Of a stretch of 64,000 nucleotides of DNA, positions 1 to 8,991 are shown in pieces (position 1 is the stretch's first letter; each line of letters begins with the position of its first letter). Below the pieces are notes generated by a model, which was not told the origin of the DNA, did not search any database, and saw only the letters and a program-made list of their open reading frames with translations. This DNA is from Sphingomonadaceae bacterium 3R27E2-A (GTDB taxonomy: Bacteria > Pseudomonadota > Alphaproteobacteria > Sphingomonadales > Sphingomonadaceae). A program made the position numbers and the translations under genes. Location of the stretch: NCBI GenBank assembly GCA_005503165.1, contig SCNT01000006.1, positions 1 to 64,000 of the forward strand, given 5' to 3'.

Positions 1-119
1 GTGGCCGTTACGGCGGGGGCAGGGGCGGGACGCGCGGCGCGGTCGGTGAGCGCCTTTTCCATCCGGCTGAGCGCCCGCTCGATGCGGCCGATGGCGAGGC
101 TGGCTTCGTCGAGTTCCAT
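1..119 (-). CDS. small conserved protein, N-terminal part only (likely upstream of zapA)
   Basis: The first 39 codons of a leftward gene are visible; it continues past the left edge. The ATG at 119 opens a peptide beginning MELDEASLAIGRIERALSRM, a short amphipathic, probably coiled-coil segment, followed by an Ala/Pro-rich stretch. In sphingomonads a small protein of this type often precedes zapA in the orientation seen here, divergent from tkt. That link is family knowledge and zapA itself is outside the window. No function is known to me. The reading is supported by codon use and the helical heptad-like pattern, but the fragment is short. Confidence 0.6.
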   Translation of the reverse strand, partial: MELDEASLAIGRIERALSRMEKALTDRAARPAPAPAVTA

Positions 120-266
120 GTGCGTGGCGTAGCAGCGCAATAATGTGCCCTCAAGCGGGCATTTCTTTGTCCCGGGAGGTTGACTCCGGTTGACTCTGCG
201 GCATCCCCCCGCAAAGGGCTGTCCCCACCGAATCCCGCCACCTGCCCATCCTTTCCCGGGGGACTT
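120..266. promoter_or_regulatory. divergent intergenic region upstream of tkt
   Basis: This 147 bp gap separates the leftward small gene from tkt and must hold promoters for both if they are transcribed independently. It contains two copies of GGTTGACTC ten bases apart (178-196), whose TTGACT cores resemble a -35 element. I see no convincing -10 partner at the right distance. A purine-rich GGGGGA (258-263) just before the tkt ATG serves as ribosome binding site. Confidence 0.3.
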
Positions 267-2234
267 ATGACACTGCCCGAACGTCAACTCGCCAACGCGA
301 TCCGCGCGCTTGCGATGGACGCGGTACAGGCCGCGAACAGCGGCCATCCGGGGATGCCGATGGGCATGGCCGACGTCGCGACGGTGCTTTATTCGGACTA
401 TCTCCGCTTCGATCCCACCGATCCGCACTGGCCCGACCGCGACCGATTCGTGCTGTCGGCGGGGCATGGCTCGATGCTGGCCTATGCAACGCTGCACCTT
501 GCCGGCTATGCGCGCCCGACGATCGACGACATCCGCAATTTCCGCCAGCTTGCCAGCCCGTGCGCGGGCCATCCCGAGAATTTCGAACTCGAAGGTGTCG
601 AGACCACCACCGGCCCGCTGGGGCAGGGGCTCGCCACCGCGGTCGGCATGGCGATCGCCGAACGGCATCTCAACAGCCTCTATGGCGACGACCTCGTCGA
701 CCACCGGACCTGGGTGATCGCGGGCGATGGCTGCCTGATGGAGGGCATCAACCACGAAGCCATCGGCCTCGCTGGCCACCTCGGCCTCGGCCGCATGATC
801 GTGCTGTGGGACGATAACAAGATCACCATCGATGGTTCGACCGACCTGTCGACCAGCGAGGACGTCAAGGCGCGCTACGAAGCGACCGGCTGGCACGTCG
901 AAAGCTGCGACGGCCATGACCCCGCCGATATCCGCCGCGCGATCGACGCGGCGCTCGCCGACGATCGTCCGTCGCTGATCGCGTGCCGCACGCTGATCGG
1001 CTTTGGCGCGCCGAACAAGCAGGGCACCTCGGCGACCCACGGCTCGCCGCTTGGCGCCGACGAAGTCGCCGCGGCGCGGGAAAGTCTCGGGTGGACGGCG
1101 GAGCCGTTCGATATCCCTGCCGACATCGCAGCTGCCTGGGCCGCGTTTGGCGAGGAAGGCAAGAACAACCATGAACTGTGGAAGCTTCGCCTCGCAAATA
1201 ATGAAAAGAAGGCTGAATTTTCAGCGCGCATCGCGGGTGACGTCAAGCCCGGCGCGGCGTTCGATGCCTATCTGAAAGGCCTCGTCGCCGAGCCGCCGAA
1301 GGTCGCGACGCGCAAGGCCTCGGAGAACACGCTGGGCGCGCTCACCGCCGATATCGCGGCGATGATCGGTGGCAGCGCCGACCTGACCGGGTCGAACAAT
1401 ACCAAAACTTCGTCGACCAAGCCGCTGACTAAAGACGATTATTCGGGCCGCTATATCTATTATGGCATCCGCGAGTTCGGCATGGCCGCGGCGATGAATG
1501 GCATGGCGCTGCACGGCGGGGTCATCCCCTATGGCGGCACCTTCCTCGTCTTCGCCGACTATTGCCGCGCCGCGATCCGCCTGTCGGCGCTGCAGCAGCA
1601 GCGCGTCGTCTATGTGATGACCCACGACAGCATCGGCCTCGGCGAGGATGGCCCGACGCACCAGCCGATCGAGCATCTCCAGTCGCTGCGCGCGATGCCC
1701 AACCTGCTCGTGATGCGCCCCGCCGACGCGGTCGAGACCGCTGAATGCTGGGCGCTGGCGCTGGCGCAGAAGGATCGCCCGTCGCTCCTCGCGCTGACCC
1801 GCCAGAACCTGCCGCCGCTGCGTCATGACGTCACGGAAAATCTTTGCGCGAAAGGCGGTTACCGTCTTCGCGAGGCTTCGGCCGCGCGCAAGGTCGTGCT
1901 CGTCGCGACGGGTTCCGAAGTATCGCTCGCGGTCGAGATCGCCGACCAGCTCGAGGCCGCGGGTCATGGCGCCGATGTCGTGTCGATGGTCTCGACCGAA
2001 CTCTTCGACGAGCAGGACAGGGGCTATCAGGACGCGATCCTGCCGCGCGATGCGCTGATCGTCTCGATCGAGGCGGGGACGACCTTCGGCTGGGAACGCT
2101 ATACCGGCCGCGACGGGCTGCGCTTCGGCATCGACAGCTTCGGCGCTTCGGCGCCGATTGAAGACCTATTCAAGCATTTCGGCCTTACTGCCGACGCTAT
2201 CACCCCCCAGATCCTGGCAAAGCTCGGCGCATAA
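267..2234 (+). CDS. tkt: transketolase
   Basis: Thiamine-diphosphate enzyme that moves two-carbon ketol units between sugar phosphates in the non-oxidative pentose phosphate pathway. The 655-residue product has the usual family length. Visible hallmarks are the N-terminal AANSGHPGMPMG segment, SAGHGSMLAY, GPLGQG, the diphosphate/metal motif GDGCLMEG, and later IREFGMAAAMNGMALHGG and HDSIGLGEDGPTHQP of the pyrimidine-binding domain, then the C-terminal domain. The ATG at 267 is chosen because it starts exactly at the conserved N-terminus (MTLPERQLANAIRALAMDAVQ) and has GGGGGA ahead of it; an upstream in-frame TTG at 180 would add 29 atypical residues. It heads a rightward set with gap, pgk and fba. 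Confidence 0.96.
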   Translation: MTLPERQLANAIRALAMDAVQAANSGHPGMPMGMADVATVLYSDYLRFDPTDPHWPDRDRFVLSAGHGSMLAYATLHLAGYARPTIDDIRNFRQLASPCAGHPENFELEGVETTTGPLGQGLATAVGMAIAERHLNSLYGDDLVDHRTWVIAGDGCLMEGINHEAIGLAGHLGLGRMIVLWDDNKITIDGSTDLSTSEDVKARYEATGWHVESCDGHDPADIRRAIDAALADDRPSLIACRTLIGFGAPNKQGTSATHGSPLGADEVAAARESLGWTAEPFDIPADIAAAWAAFGEEGKNNHELWKLRLANNEKKAEFSARIAGDVKPGAAFDAYLKGLVAEPPKVATRKASENTLGALTADIAAMIGGSADLTGSNNTKTSSTKPLTKDDYSGRYIYYGIREFGMAAAMNGMALHGGVIPYGGTFLVFADYCRAAIRLSALQQQRVVYVMTHDSIGLGEDGPTHQPIEHLQSLRAMPNLLVMRPADAVETAECWALALAQKDRPSLLALTRQNLPPLRHDVTENLCAKGGYRLREASAARKVVLVATGSEVSLAVEIADQLEAAGHGADVVSMVSTELFDEQDRGYQDAILPRDALIVSIEAGTTFGWERYTGRDGLRFGIDSFGASAPIEDLFKHFGLTADAITPQILAKLGA

Positions 2235-2270
2235 GGACCGGCTTACCCCACGCAGAAAGGACGTTTCGAC

Positions 2271-3278
2271 ATGGCAGTGAAGGTTGCAATCAACGGTTTC
2301 GGGCGCATCGGGCGCAATGTGGCGCGCGCCATCCTCGAACGGACCGACCACGACCTCGAACTGGTGTCGATCAACGACCTCGCCGACGCCAAGGCGAACG
2401 CCCGCCTGTTCCAGCGCGACTCGGTCCATGGCCCGTTCCAGGGCACCGTTGAAGTCGACGGCAGCGACCTTATCGTCAACGGCAAGCGTATCCAGGTGAC
2501 CGCCGAGCGCGACCCCGCCAAGCTGCCCCACGCCGCCAACGGCATCGACATTGCGCTCGAATGCACCGGCTTCTTCACCGACCGCAAGGGCGGCCAGGCG
2601 CATCTCGACGCCGGCGCGAAGCGCGTCCTGATCTCAGCCCCCGCCAAGGACGTCGACCTGACCGTCGTTTATGGCGTCAACCAAGACAAGATCGGCGCCG
2701 AGCACGTGATCGTCTCTAACGCGTCGTGCACCACCAACTGCCTCGCGCCGATGGCAAAGGTGCTGCACGAGAAGATCGGTATCGAGCGCGGCCTGATGAC
2801 GACGATCCACGCCTACACCAACGACCAGAAGATCCTCGACCAGATCCACTCGGATCCGCGCCGCGCCCGCGCCGCCGCGATGTCGATGATCCCGACCAGC
2901 ACCGGTGCGGCGGTTGCCGTCGGCCTCGTCCTGCCCGAACTCAAGGGCAAGCTCGACGGCTCGTCGATCCGCGTCCCGACCCCGAATGTCTCGGTCGTCG
3001 ACCTGACCTTCACGCCGCTGCGCGACACTACGAAGGAAGAGGTCAACGCATTGCTCAAGGAAGCCGCCGAGGGCGAGCTCAAGGGCGTGCTCGGTTTCAC
3101 CGACGAGCCTTTGGTCTCGATCGATTTCAACCACGACGCGCACAGCTCGACGATCGACAGCCTCGAAACCGCGGTGATCGACGGCAAGCTGGTGCGCGTG
3201 CTCAGCTGGTACGACAATGAATGGGGCTTCTCGAACCGCATGGTCGACACCGCGGGCGTGATCGCCAAGTTCCTCTGA
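2271..3278 (+). CDS. gap: glyceraldehyde-3-phosphate dehydrogenase, type I
   Basis: Oxidises glyceraldehyde 3-phosphate to 1,3-bisphosphoglycerate with NAD(P). The 335-residue protein opens with the Rossmann motif [12 protein letters not shown] and carries the active-site segment [12 protein letters not shown] with catalytic Cys153, followed by the Thr/His region ([10 protein letters not shown]) and [13 protein letters not shown] at the C-terminus. Start ATG 2271 has AGAAAGGA 17 to 10 bases upstream. It lies 36 bp after tkt and 17 bp before pgk, so co-transcription is very likely. Nothing unusual was seen. Confidence 0.97.
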   Translation: MAVKVAINGFGRIGRNVARAILERTDHDLELVSINDLADAKANARLFQRDSVHGPFQGTVEVDGSDLIVNGKRIQVTAERDPAKLPHAANGIDIALECTGFFTDRKGGQAHLDAGAKRVLISAPAKDVDLTVVYGVNQDKIGAEHVIVSNASCTTNCLAPMAKVLHEKIGIERGLMTTIHAYTNDQKILDQIHSDPRRARAAAMSMIPTSTGAAVAVGLVLPELKGKLDGSSIRVPTPNVSVVDLTFTPLRDTTKEEVNALLKEAAEGELKGVLGFTDEPLVSIDFNHDAHSSTIDSLETAVIDGKLVRVLSWYDNEWGFSNRMVDTAGVIAKFL

Positions 3279-3295
3279 ACCAAAGGAAAGCAGCG

Positions 3296-4492
3296 ATGAC
3301 CGCGTTCAAGACCCTCGACGACATCGGCGACGTAACCGGCAAGAAGATATTGGTGCGCGTCGACCTCAATGTCCCGATGATCGACGGCGCGGTCGGCGAC
3401 AAGACGCGGATCGAGGCGGCGAGGCCGACGATCCGCGAATTGTCGGACAAAGGCGCGATCGTGCTGCTGCTCGCGCATTTCGGGCGGCCGAAGGGCGCGA
3501 AAAACCCGACCCAGTCGCTGAGCCTCGTCATGGGCGGGGTCGAGGATGTGCTCGGCCATTCGGTGATGTTCATCCCCGAAGCGGTCGGCGAGGGCGCCAC
3601 GGCGGGCGTCGCGGTGCTCGCCCCCGGCGACGTCGCGGTGCTCGAAAATACGCGCTTCTACCCCGGCGAGGAAAAGAACGACCCGGCCTTCGCCGACGCG
3701 CTGGCCGAGATCGGCGACCTCTATGTCAACGACGCCTTTTCGGCCGCGCACCGCGCGCATGGCTCGACCGAGGGAATCGCGCATCGCCTGCCGGCCTATG
3801 CGGGCCGCGCGATGGAGGCCGAGCTCAAGGCGCTCGACGCGGCGCTCGGCAATCCGGTGCATCCGGTCGCCGCGGTCGTCGGCGGCGCCAAGGTCTCGTC
3901 GAAGATCGACGTGCTGCGCAATCTCGTCGGCCAGGTCGATCATCTGATCATCGGTGGCGGTATGGCGAACACCTTCCTCGCGGCGAGGGGCGTCGACGTC
4001 GGCAAGTCGCTCTGCGAGCACGATCTGGTCGAGACCGCCAATGCGATCTTCGACGCCGCCGACAAGGCGGGCTGTACGATCCATCTGCCTTATGACGTCG
4101 TGGTGGCGAAGCAGTTCGTCGCCAATCCGCCGACGCGCACGGTCAACGTCCACGAAGTCGCCGCCGACGAGATGATCCTCGACATCGGCCCCGCCGCGAC
4201 TGAAGCGCTCGCCGACGTGCTCAAAAATTGCCGCACGCTCGTGTGGAATGGCCCGCTTGGCGCCTTCGAGACGCCGCCCTTCGACACCGCGACCGTCGCG
4301 CTGGCGAAGACGGCGGCGGCGCTGACCCGCAGCGGGTCTCTGACATCGGTCGCGGGCGGCGGCGACACCGTGGCGGCGCTCAACCACGCCGGCGCGGCCG
4401 CCGACTTCACATTCGTCTCGACCGCCGGCGGCGCCTTCCTCGAATGGATGGAAGGCAAGCCGCTGCCCGGCGTGGACGCGCTCAAAATCTGA
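3296..4492 (+). CDS. pgk: phosphoglycerate kinase
   Basis: Transfers the acyl phosphate of 1,3-bisphosphoglycerate to ADP. The 398-residue product shows the PGK signature [13 protein letters not shown] near the start, the substrate-binding stretch [22 protein letters not shown], and the nucleotide-binding GGGDTVAAL near the end. The ATG at 3296 is preceded by AAAGGAAAG and gives the standard N-terminus MTAFKTLDD; the longer frame starting at 3221 would overlap gap and is not needed. It is part of the tkt-gap-pgk-fba set. Confidence 0.97.
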   Translation: MTAFKTLDDIGDVTGKKILVRVDLNVPMIDGAVGDKTRIEAARPTIRELSDKGAIVLLLAHFGRPKGAKNPTQSLSLVMGGVEDVLGHSVMFIPEAVGEGATAGVAVLAPGDVAVLENTRFYPGEEKNDPAFADALAEIGDLYVNDAFSAAHRAHGSTEGIAHRLPAYAGRAMEAELKALDAALGNPVHPVAAVVGGAKVSSKIDVLRNLVGQVDHLIIGGGMANTFLAARGVDVGKSLCEHDLVETANAIFDAADKAGCTIHLPYDVVVAKQFVANPPTRTVNVHEVAADEMILDIGPAATEALADVLKNCRTLVWNGPLGAFETPPFDTATVALAKTAAALTRSGSLTSVAGGGDTVAALNHAGAAADFTFVSTAGGAFLEWMEGKPLPGVDALKI

Positions 4493-4571
4493 TTTTCCCC
4501 GCGTATTTGCATCCCCGCCGAGGGGCGGCTATGCGCGCCACCGCATACCTATGCAAAGCCACGGAGATGTT

Positions 4572-5462
4572 ATGACCACCGCCAACGCCGCCATGCTCGA
4601 ACAGATCAAATCGGGCCAGGGCTTCATCGCCGCGCTCGACCAGAGCGGCGGTTCGACGCCCAAGGCGCTCAAGGGCTATGGCATCGAGGCGGATGCCTTT
4701 GCCAATGACGAGGAAATGTTCGCCCTGATCCACGACATGCGCTCGCGGATAATTACCGCTCCCTGCTTCAACGGCGAGAAGGTGATCGGCGCGATCCTGT
4801 TCGAGCGCACGATGGACGGCGAGGCGAGCGGCAAGCCCGTTCCGTCTTTGCTGTGGGAACGCGGCGTGGTGCCCTTCCTCAAGGTCGACAAGGGGCTGGA
4901 GGACGAAGCCGACGGCGTCCAGCTGATGAAGGCGAACCCCGGTCTCGACGACCTCTGCGCGCGAGCGGTCGCCAAGGGCGTGTTCGGCACCAAGATGCGC
5001 AGCGTGATCAACCTCGCCGATGAAGCTGGCGTCAAGGCGATCGTCGCGCAACAGTTCGCCGAAGCGGCGCGCATCGCCGCGCATGGCCTCGTCCCGATCA
5101 TCGAACCCGAAGTGAATATCAAGAGCGCCGAGCGCGACTCCGCCGATCGGCTGCTGCTCCAGGAGACGCTCGCCGCGCTCGATGCCTGGAGCGGCGAGCC
5201 GGTCATGCTCAAGCTGTCCTTGCCGACCGAGGCAGGGCTGTTCCAGCCTTTGGTCGACCACCCCAAGGTGCTGCGCGTCGTCGCGCTGTCGGGCGGCTTT
5301 GCGCGCCCCGAGGCCTGCGTCGAACTGGCGAAAAACCCCGGCATTATCGCGAGCTTCAGCCGCGCGCTGCTCGAGGACCTGCGCCACCAGATGAGCGATG
5401 ACGAATTCAACGCCTCGCTCGGCGGCGCTATCGACGAAATTCATGCCGCTTCTGTAGCGTGA
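4572..5462 (+). CDS. fba: fructose-bisphosphate aldolase, class I
   Basis: Cleaves fructose 1,6-bisphosphate by Schiff-base chemistry, without metal. The 296-residue protein starts with the class I pattern MLEQIKSGQGFIAALDQSGGSTPKAL and keeps the lysine segment VMLKLSLPTE (Lys214 is the probable Schiff-base residue by family comparison), plus ALSGGFARPEAC. Start ATG 4572 is favoured over ATG 4551 because ACGGAG lies 5 bases ahead and the product then matches the common length. It follows pgk after 79 bp, which contain only a weak CCCC/GGGG dyad. A methyltransferase fragment begins 4 bp after the stop. Confidence 0.94.
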   Translation: MTTANAAMLEQIKSGQGFIAALDQSGGSTPKALKGYGIEADAFANDEEMFALIHDMRSRIITAPCFNGEKVIGAILFERTMDGEASGKPVPSLLWERGVVPFLKVDKGLEDEADGVQLMKANPGLDDLCARAVAKGVFGTKMRSVINLADEAGVKAIVAQQFAEAARIAAHGLVPIIEPEVNIKSAERDSADRLLLQETLAALDAWSGEPVMLKLSLPTEAGLFQPLVDHPKVLRVVALSGGFARPEACVELAKNPGIIASFSRALLEDLRHQMSDDEFNASLGGAIDEIHAASVA

Positions 5463-5466
5463 CGTG

Positions 5467-5616
5467 ATGGGAGAGAGGTGGCAGGCCGTCGACGATTATA
5501 TCGCCGGCCATCTGCTCTGCGCCGACGATGCGCTTGCCGCGGCCCTCTCTAACAATGAAAAACAGGGGCTGCCGCCGATCGACGTGTCCCCCCCGCGACC
5601 GCCGGGGGTCAGATAA
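5467..5616 (+). pseudogene. remnant of an O-methyltransferase (N-terminal 40 residues only)
   Basis: An ATG four bases after the fba stop opens 49 codons, starting MGERWQAVDDYIAGHLLCAD and running on through an NNEKQGLPPIDVSP segment. This resembles the N-terminal helix region of the AdoMet-dependent O-methyltransferase family 3, where VDDY(I/F)...L.......AL......GLPPI.VSP is followed by Q-G-K-x-L-x-L and the AdoMet domain. Here the sequence turns into PRPPGVR and stops right after VSP, and no AdoMet-binding domain follows in any frame before the convergent pncC gene. I read it as a gene truncated by deletion. The family match is from memory and rests on about 42 residues. Confidence 0.6.
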
Positions 5617-5654
5617 GCGCCGCCAACACGCTTAAGCGGACATGAGCGCCCGCC

Positions 5655-6206
5655 TCAACGCGCCGGCAGCGCAATATCCTCCGACGGCCCCATCGCATCG
5701 CGCTCGGGCAGTAGCAAGTCGAGCGCGAATATGGTCGCGGCGTGGCGAATCGCAGTGCGGTCGCCGCCCTCGAATTGCACGCGCTGGGTGAAATATTCGT
5801 CGGGGTCCTGCCCGCGCAGTCCGCGTGCGAAGACTACCAGCCCGACAGGCTTCTTCTCCGATCCGCCGCCGGGGCCGGCGATCCCGGTGATCGCAACCGC
5901 AACATCGGCGTCGCTGTTCGCCAGCGCGCCCGTCACCATCGCCCAAGCGGTTGCGAGCGACACCTCGCCGAAAGTCTCCAAAATCTCGCTGCTGACGTCG
6001 AGCTGGCTTTGCTTGGCGTTCGCCGAATAGGTGATGAAGCCGCCCGAGAACACGTCGGAGCTCCCCGGAATGTCGGTCAGCGCGGCGCAGACCAGGCCGC
6101 CGGTGCAGCTCTCGGCCGCCGCAACCCTGCGCCCGGCGGCGCGGTTGGCGGCGAGCACCATCTCGGCGAGGGCGTCGCGCGCCGCGATGCGATCGGGTTC
6201 GGACAT
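5655..6206 (-). CDS. pncC: CinA-family nicotinamide-nucleotide amidohydrolase (PncC domain only)
   Basis: Predicted to deamidate nicotinamide mononucleotide to nicotinate mononucleotide in NAD salvage. The 183-residue protein corresponds to the C-terminal domain of CinA, standing alone as is common in proteobacteria. Diagnostic segments are AAESCTGGLVCAALTDIPGSSDVFSGGFITYSANAKQ, the central AWAMVTGALANSDADVAVAITGIAGPGGGS and KPVGLVVFA. It starts one base after the upstream gene's stop (6208) and lies third in the leftward ispDF operon. Nothing odd was seen. Confidence 0.9.
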   Translation of the reverse strand: MSEPDRIAARDALAEMVLAANRAAGRRVAAAESCTGGLVCAALTDIPGSSDVFSGGFITYSANAKQSQLDVSSEILETFGEVSLATAWAMVTGALANSDADVAVAITGIAGPGGGSEKKPVGLVVFARGLRGQDPDEYFTQRVQFEGGDRTAIRHAATIFALDLLLPERDAMGPSEDIALPAR

Positions 6207-6207
6207 G

Positions 6208-6744
6208 CTATTCGGCGCAGACCTTGGGCGAGCGCTGCTTTCCGCCAGGCTTGTCGTCGCCCGTCAACGCGAGGATGGCGGCCATGAAATCGCTCGTCTG
6301 TTTGGGCGACATCGCGGCGAGCGACGCGACGAGTGTATCGACGTCGCGGCACGATCCCGGCTTGATCTGGCCCTCGATCATCGTGGGAATCATTGCCTCG
6401 ACCAGCGGCTGCAGCAACTCGTCGGGCATTTGTGCCATCGCCGCGGCGTCGGTCTCGCCGTCCTGATCGCCAAACTTCATAAAAGCGACGCGTGCGACGG
6501 GCCAATTGTCGGCCTGCACCGCGCGATAGCCCTCGATCATCGCCTCGACCCCGGCGGCGAGAAAAGCGTCGTCGGAGAGATGCGGAGCGCAGCTATCGCG
6601 CACCGCCCCGATTACCGCCGGCATCGCATATCCCATCATGCCCGCGATTTCGGCGCGGGTGACGCATGTCTGCGCTACAGCCTGCGACGGCATTGCGAGC
6701 ATCGCCATCGCTGTCCCCGCTGCCAGCCAACCCCTGCTTTTCAT
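6208..6744 (-). CDS. exported protein of unknown function
   Basis: A 178-residue protein with a clear Sec signal peptide (MKSRGWLAAGTAMAMLAMPSQAVAQ, probable cleavage after AVAQ or AQA). The mature part is acidic and mostly helical, with three Cys residues (early TCVT, DSCAP, SCRD) plus one near the C-terminus (KVCAE), compatible with disulfides in the periplasm. I do not recognise a family. It sits between ispDF (1 bp gap) and pncC (1 bp gap), so it is co-expressed with them, but the context does not indicate a role. Confidence 0.75.
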   Translation of the reverse strand: MKSRGWLAAGTAMAMLAMPSQAVAQTCVTRAEIAGMMGYAMPAVIGAVRDSCAPHLSDDAFLAAGVEAMIEGYRAVQADNWPVARVAFMKFGDQDGETDAAAMAQMPDELLQPLVEAMIPTMIEGQIKPGSCRDVDTLVASLAAMSPKQTSDFMAAILALTGDDKPGGKQRSPKVCAE

Positions 6745-6745
6745 G

Positions 6746-7894
6746 TCATTCCTTCCATAGGATCGTCGCGACCGCCTGCGCCGCCAGCCCTTCGCGCCGC
6801 CCGGCGAAGCCCAGCCCTTCGGTCGTCGTCGCCTTCACGCTTATCCGCGAAAGGGGCAGCCGCGCAATTTCCGAAATGCGCAATCGCATCGCCTCGCGGT
6901 GCGGCCCTACCCTGGGCGCCTCGCCGATGATCGTGAGGTCGAGATGCTGGATGTCGCCGCCCCGGTCGGCGACGCGCTGCACCGCATAGTCGAGGAAGCG
7001 CCACGATTCGGCGCCCTTCCACTGCGGGTCCGATGGGGGGAAATGGCTGCCGATATCGCCATCCGCGGCCGCGCCGAGCACCGCGTCGGTGATCGCGTGC
7101 AGCGCGACGTCGGCGTCGCTGTGTCCGGACAGGCCGTGGCTATGCTCGATCCGGATGCCGCCGAGCCACAGCGGTTTGCCCGCCACCAGCCGGTGCACAT
7201 CATATCCCATACCCGTCGCGATCCGCATCGTCTCTTTCTCCACGCCGAGCAGGCTCTCGAGCATCGCGAGATCCTCGGCAAAGGTCAGCTTGTGCAGCCG
7301 CGCGTCGCCCGCGACCAGCACGACCGGTTCGCCCAGCCGCCGCACCAGCTGCGCATCGTCGCTCGCCGCGTCGCCCGCGGCTTCGGCATGCGCGCGCCGC
7401 AGCGCGCCCAGCCGGAACGCCTGCGGCGTCTGCACCCGCACGAGCTCGGACCGGTCTACGACGCCCGCGTCGGCCTGCCGCACGATCGTGTCCGCCACCG
7501 GCAGCACCGGTGCCGCCGCCGCCGCGCCCTCGACGATCGCCGCGACCAGCCGCCCGATCACCTCGGCACCGACGCCCGGCCGCGCGCTATCGTGCACCAG
7601 CACCACCGTCTCGTCGGACCAGTCCGCCAGCGCCGCCAGCCCGCTCGCCACCGAATCCTGCCGCTCGGCCCCCGGCGCCGCGCGTGACCAGCCGGCGGGG
7701 AGGTCGGTGTCGTCTTCGCTCACCAGCACGCCGGCGTGACCCGCCAGCGCGTCGAGGCTCCACTGCAGCACCGGCTTGCCCCCCAGCATTGCCTGCTGCT
7801 TGGGCGCGGCAAAGCCCGTCCGCGTCCCGCGCCCGCCCGCGAGCAGGATCACCGCGATCTTCGGCCGGGCGGAAAGGGGAGCGGATTCGTCCAT
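6746..7894 (-). CDS. ispDF: bifunctional IspD/IspF isoprenoid enzyme
   Basis: Fusion of 2-C-methyl-D-erythritol 4-phosphate cytidylyltransferase (IspD, residues about 10-225) and 2-C-methyl-D-erythritol 2,4-cyclodiphosphate synthase (IspF, about 226-382), steps three and five of the MEP pathway. IspD shows ILLAGGRGTRTGFAAPKQQAMLGGKP and VLVHDSARPGV; IspF shows GYDVHRLV, the metal-site GHSDADVALHAITDAVLGA, DIGSHFPPSDP and KATTTEGLGFAG. The fusion is common in alphaproteobacteria. Start ATG 7894 is preferred over 7960 because the conserved domain begins a few residues later; the RBS is weak, so the start is less certain than the gene. Confidence 0.94.
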   Translation of the reverse strand: MDESAPLSARPKIAVILLAGGRGTRTGFAAPKQQAMLGGKPVLQWSLDALAGHAGVLVSEDDTDLPAGWSRAAPGAERQDSVASGLAALADWSDETVVLVHDSARPGVGAEVIGRLVAAIVEGAAAAAPVLPVADTIVRQADAGVVDRSELVRVQTPQAFRLGALRRAHAEAAGDAASDDAQLVRRLGEPVVLVAGDARLHKLTFAEDLAMLESLLGVEKETMRIATGMGYDVHRLVAGKPLWLGGIRIEHSHGLSGHSDADVALHAITDAVLGAAADGDIGSHFPPSDPQWKGAESWRFLDYAVQRVADRGGDIQHLDLTIIGEAPRVGPHREAMRLRISEIARLPLSRISVKATTTEGLGFAGRREGLAAQAVATILWKE

Positions 7895-7992
7895 CAGCAG
7901 AGGCGGGTAGCGCAGCCCCGGCTTGCGGGAAAGCCGCTTAGCGTGTAGGGGCGTGCACAAATTTTAGGCAATTTTATCCGAAAGTCTTTTTC
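7895..7992. promoter_or_regulatory. divergent control region between ispDF and dusB-ntrBC
   Basis: A 98 bp gap between divergent operons. The half nearest dusB is noticeably AT-rich for this genome (7950-7990), with AAATTTTA and CAATTTTA about 9 bases apart. This is the natural place for the dusB-ntrB-ntrC promoter. I could not identify a definite -35/-10 pair or a sigma-54 TGGCAC-N5-TTGC box. Confidence 0.35.
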
Positions 7993-8991
7993 ATGGCGGC
8001 GCTGCGCCCCATCCAGATCGGCAACATCACCATCGCGGATCCCGTGATCCTCGCGCCGATGACCGGCGTCACCGACCTGCCGTTCCGCAAGCTCGTGCGC
8101 TATTATGGCTCGGGGCTCAATGTTACCGAGATGATCGCCAGCCAGGCCGCGATCCGCGAAACGCGCCAGTCGATCCAGAAGGCCGCATGGGATCCCGTCG
8201 AGGAGCCGGTGTCCATGCAGCTCGTCGGCTGCACCCCCTATGAAATGGGCGAGGCGGCGAAGCTCAACGAAGATCGCGGCGCGTCGATCATCGACATCAA
8301 CATGGGCTGCCCGGTGCGCAAGGTCACCAATGGCGACGCCGGGTCGGCGCTGATGCGCGATTTGAAGCTCGCCGCGGCGCTAATCGAATCCTGCGTCAAG
8401 GCGGTGTCGGTGCCGGTGACGGTCAAGATGCGCATGGGCTGGTGCCACGACAGCCTCAATGCCCCCGAACTCGCGCATATCGCCGAGGATCTGGGCGCCA
8501 AGCTCGTCACCGTCCACGGCCGCACCCGCAACCAGATGTACCGCGGCGAGGCCGACTGGGGCTTCGTGCGCCGCGTCAAGGACGCCGTCTCGATCCCCGT
8601 AATCGTCAACGGCGACATTTGCTCGTCCGCCGACGCGATGACCGCGCTCGCGCAGAGCGGCGCAGATGGCGTCATGATCGGCCGCGGCACCTATGGCCGC
8701 CCGTGGCTGCTCGGGCAGGTGATGGCCGCGCTACGCGGCGAGGCCGAGCGCCCCGACCCTGGCCTCGACGAACAATATGAAGTCATTACATCGCACTATC
8801 GAGCGATGATCGACCATTATGGCGAGATGACCGGGGTCAATATGGCGCGCAAACACCTCGGCTGGTACGTCAAGGGGCTCCACGGCTCGGCCGAGTTCCG
8901 CAACAAGGTCAACCAGATTCCCGACAGCAAGTCGGTCCTTGATGCGCTCGAGGCCTTCTACGGCCCGCACTTGACCAAGGCCGCTGCGTGA
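7993..8991 (+). CDS. dusB: tRNA-dihydrouridine synthase B (NifR3 type)
   Basis: FMN enzyme that reduces uridine to dihydrouridine in the tRNA D-loop. The 332-residue protein has the TIM-barrel opening [20 protein letters not shown], the catalytic-cysteine motif [10 protein letters not shown] (Cys106), [21 protein letters not shown] and [20 protein letters not shown]. As in many alphaproteobacteria (where it was named nifR3) it is the first gene of the ntrBC operon; its stop overlaps the GTG start of ntrB (GTGA), implying translational coupling. Confidence 0.95.
   Translation: MAALRPIQIGNITIADPVILAPMTGVTDLPFRKLVRYYGSGLNVTEMIASQAAIRETRQSIQKAAWDPVEEPVSMQLVGCTPYEMGEAAKLNEDRGASIIDINMGCPVRKVTNGDAGSALMRDLKLAAALIESCVKAVSVPVTVKMRMGWCHDSLNAPELAHIAEDLGAKLVTVHGRTRNQMYRGEADWGFVRRVKDAVSIPVIVNGDICSSADAMTALAQSGADGVMIGRGTYGRPWLLGQVMAALRGEAERPDPGLDEQYEVITSHYRAMIDHYGEMTGVNMARKHLGWYVKGLHGSAEFRNKVNQIPDSKSVLDALEAFYGPHLTKAAA

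Noticed and set aside
178..196. Repeated GGTTGACTC before tkt as a promoter
   Set aside because: No -10 element at 16-18 bp spacing was found; kept only as a note in the intergenic entry.
8..241. A 77-codon leftward frame upstream of tkt
   Set aside because: It is Pro/Ser/Arg-rich shadow coding. The frame starting at 119 on the same strand gives a more natural, helical peptide and fits the known small gene divergent from tkt.
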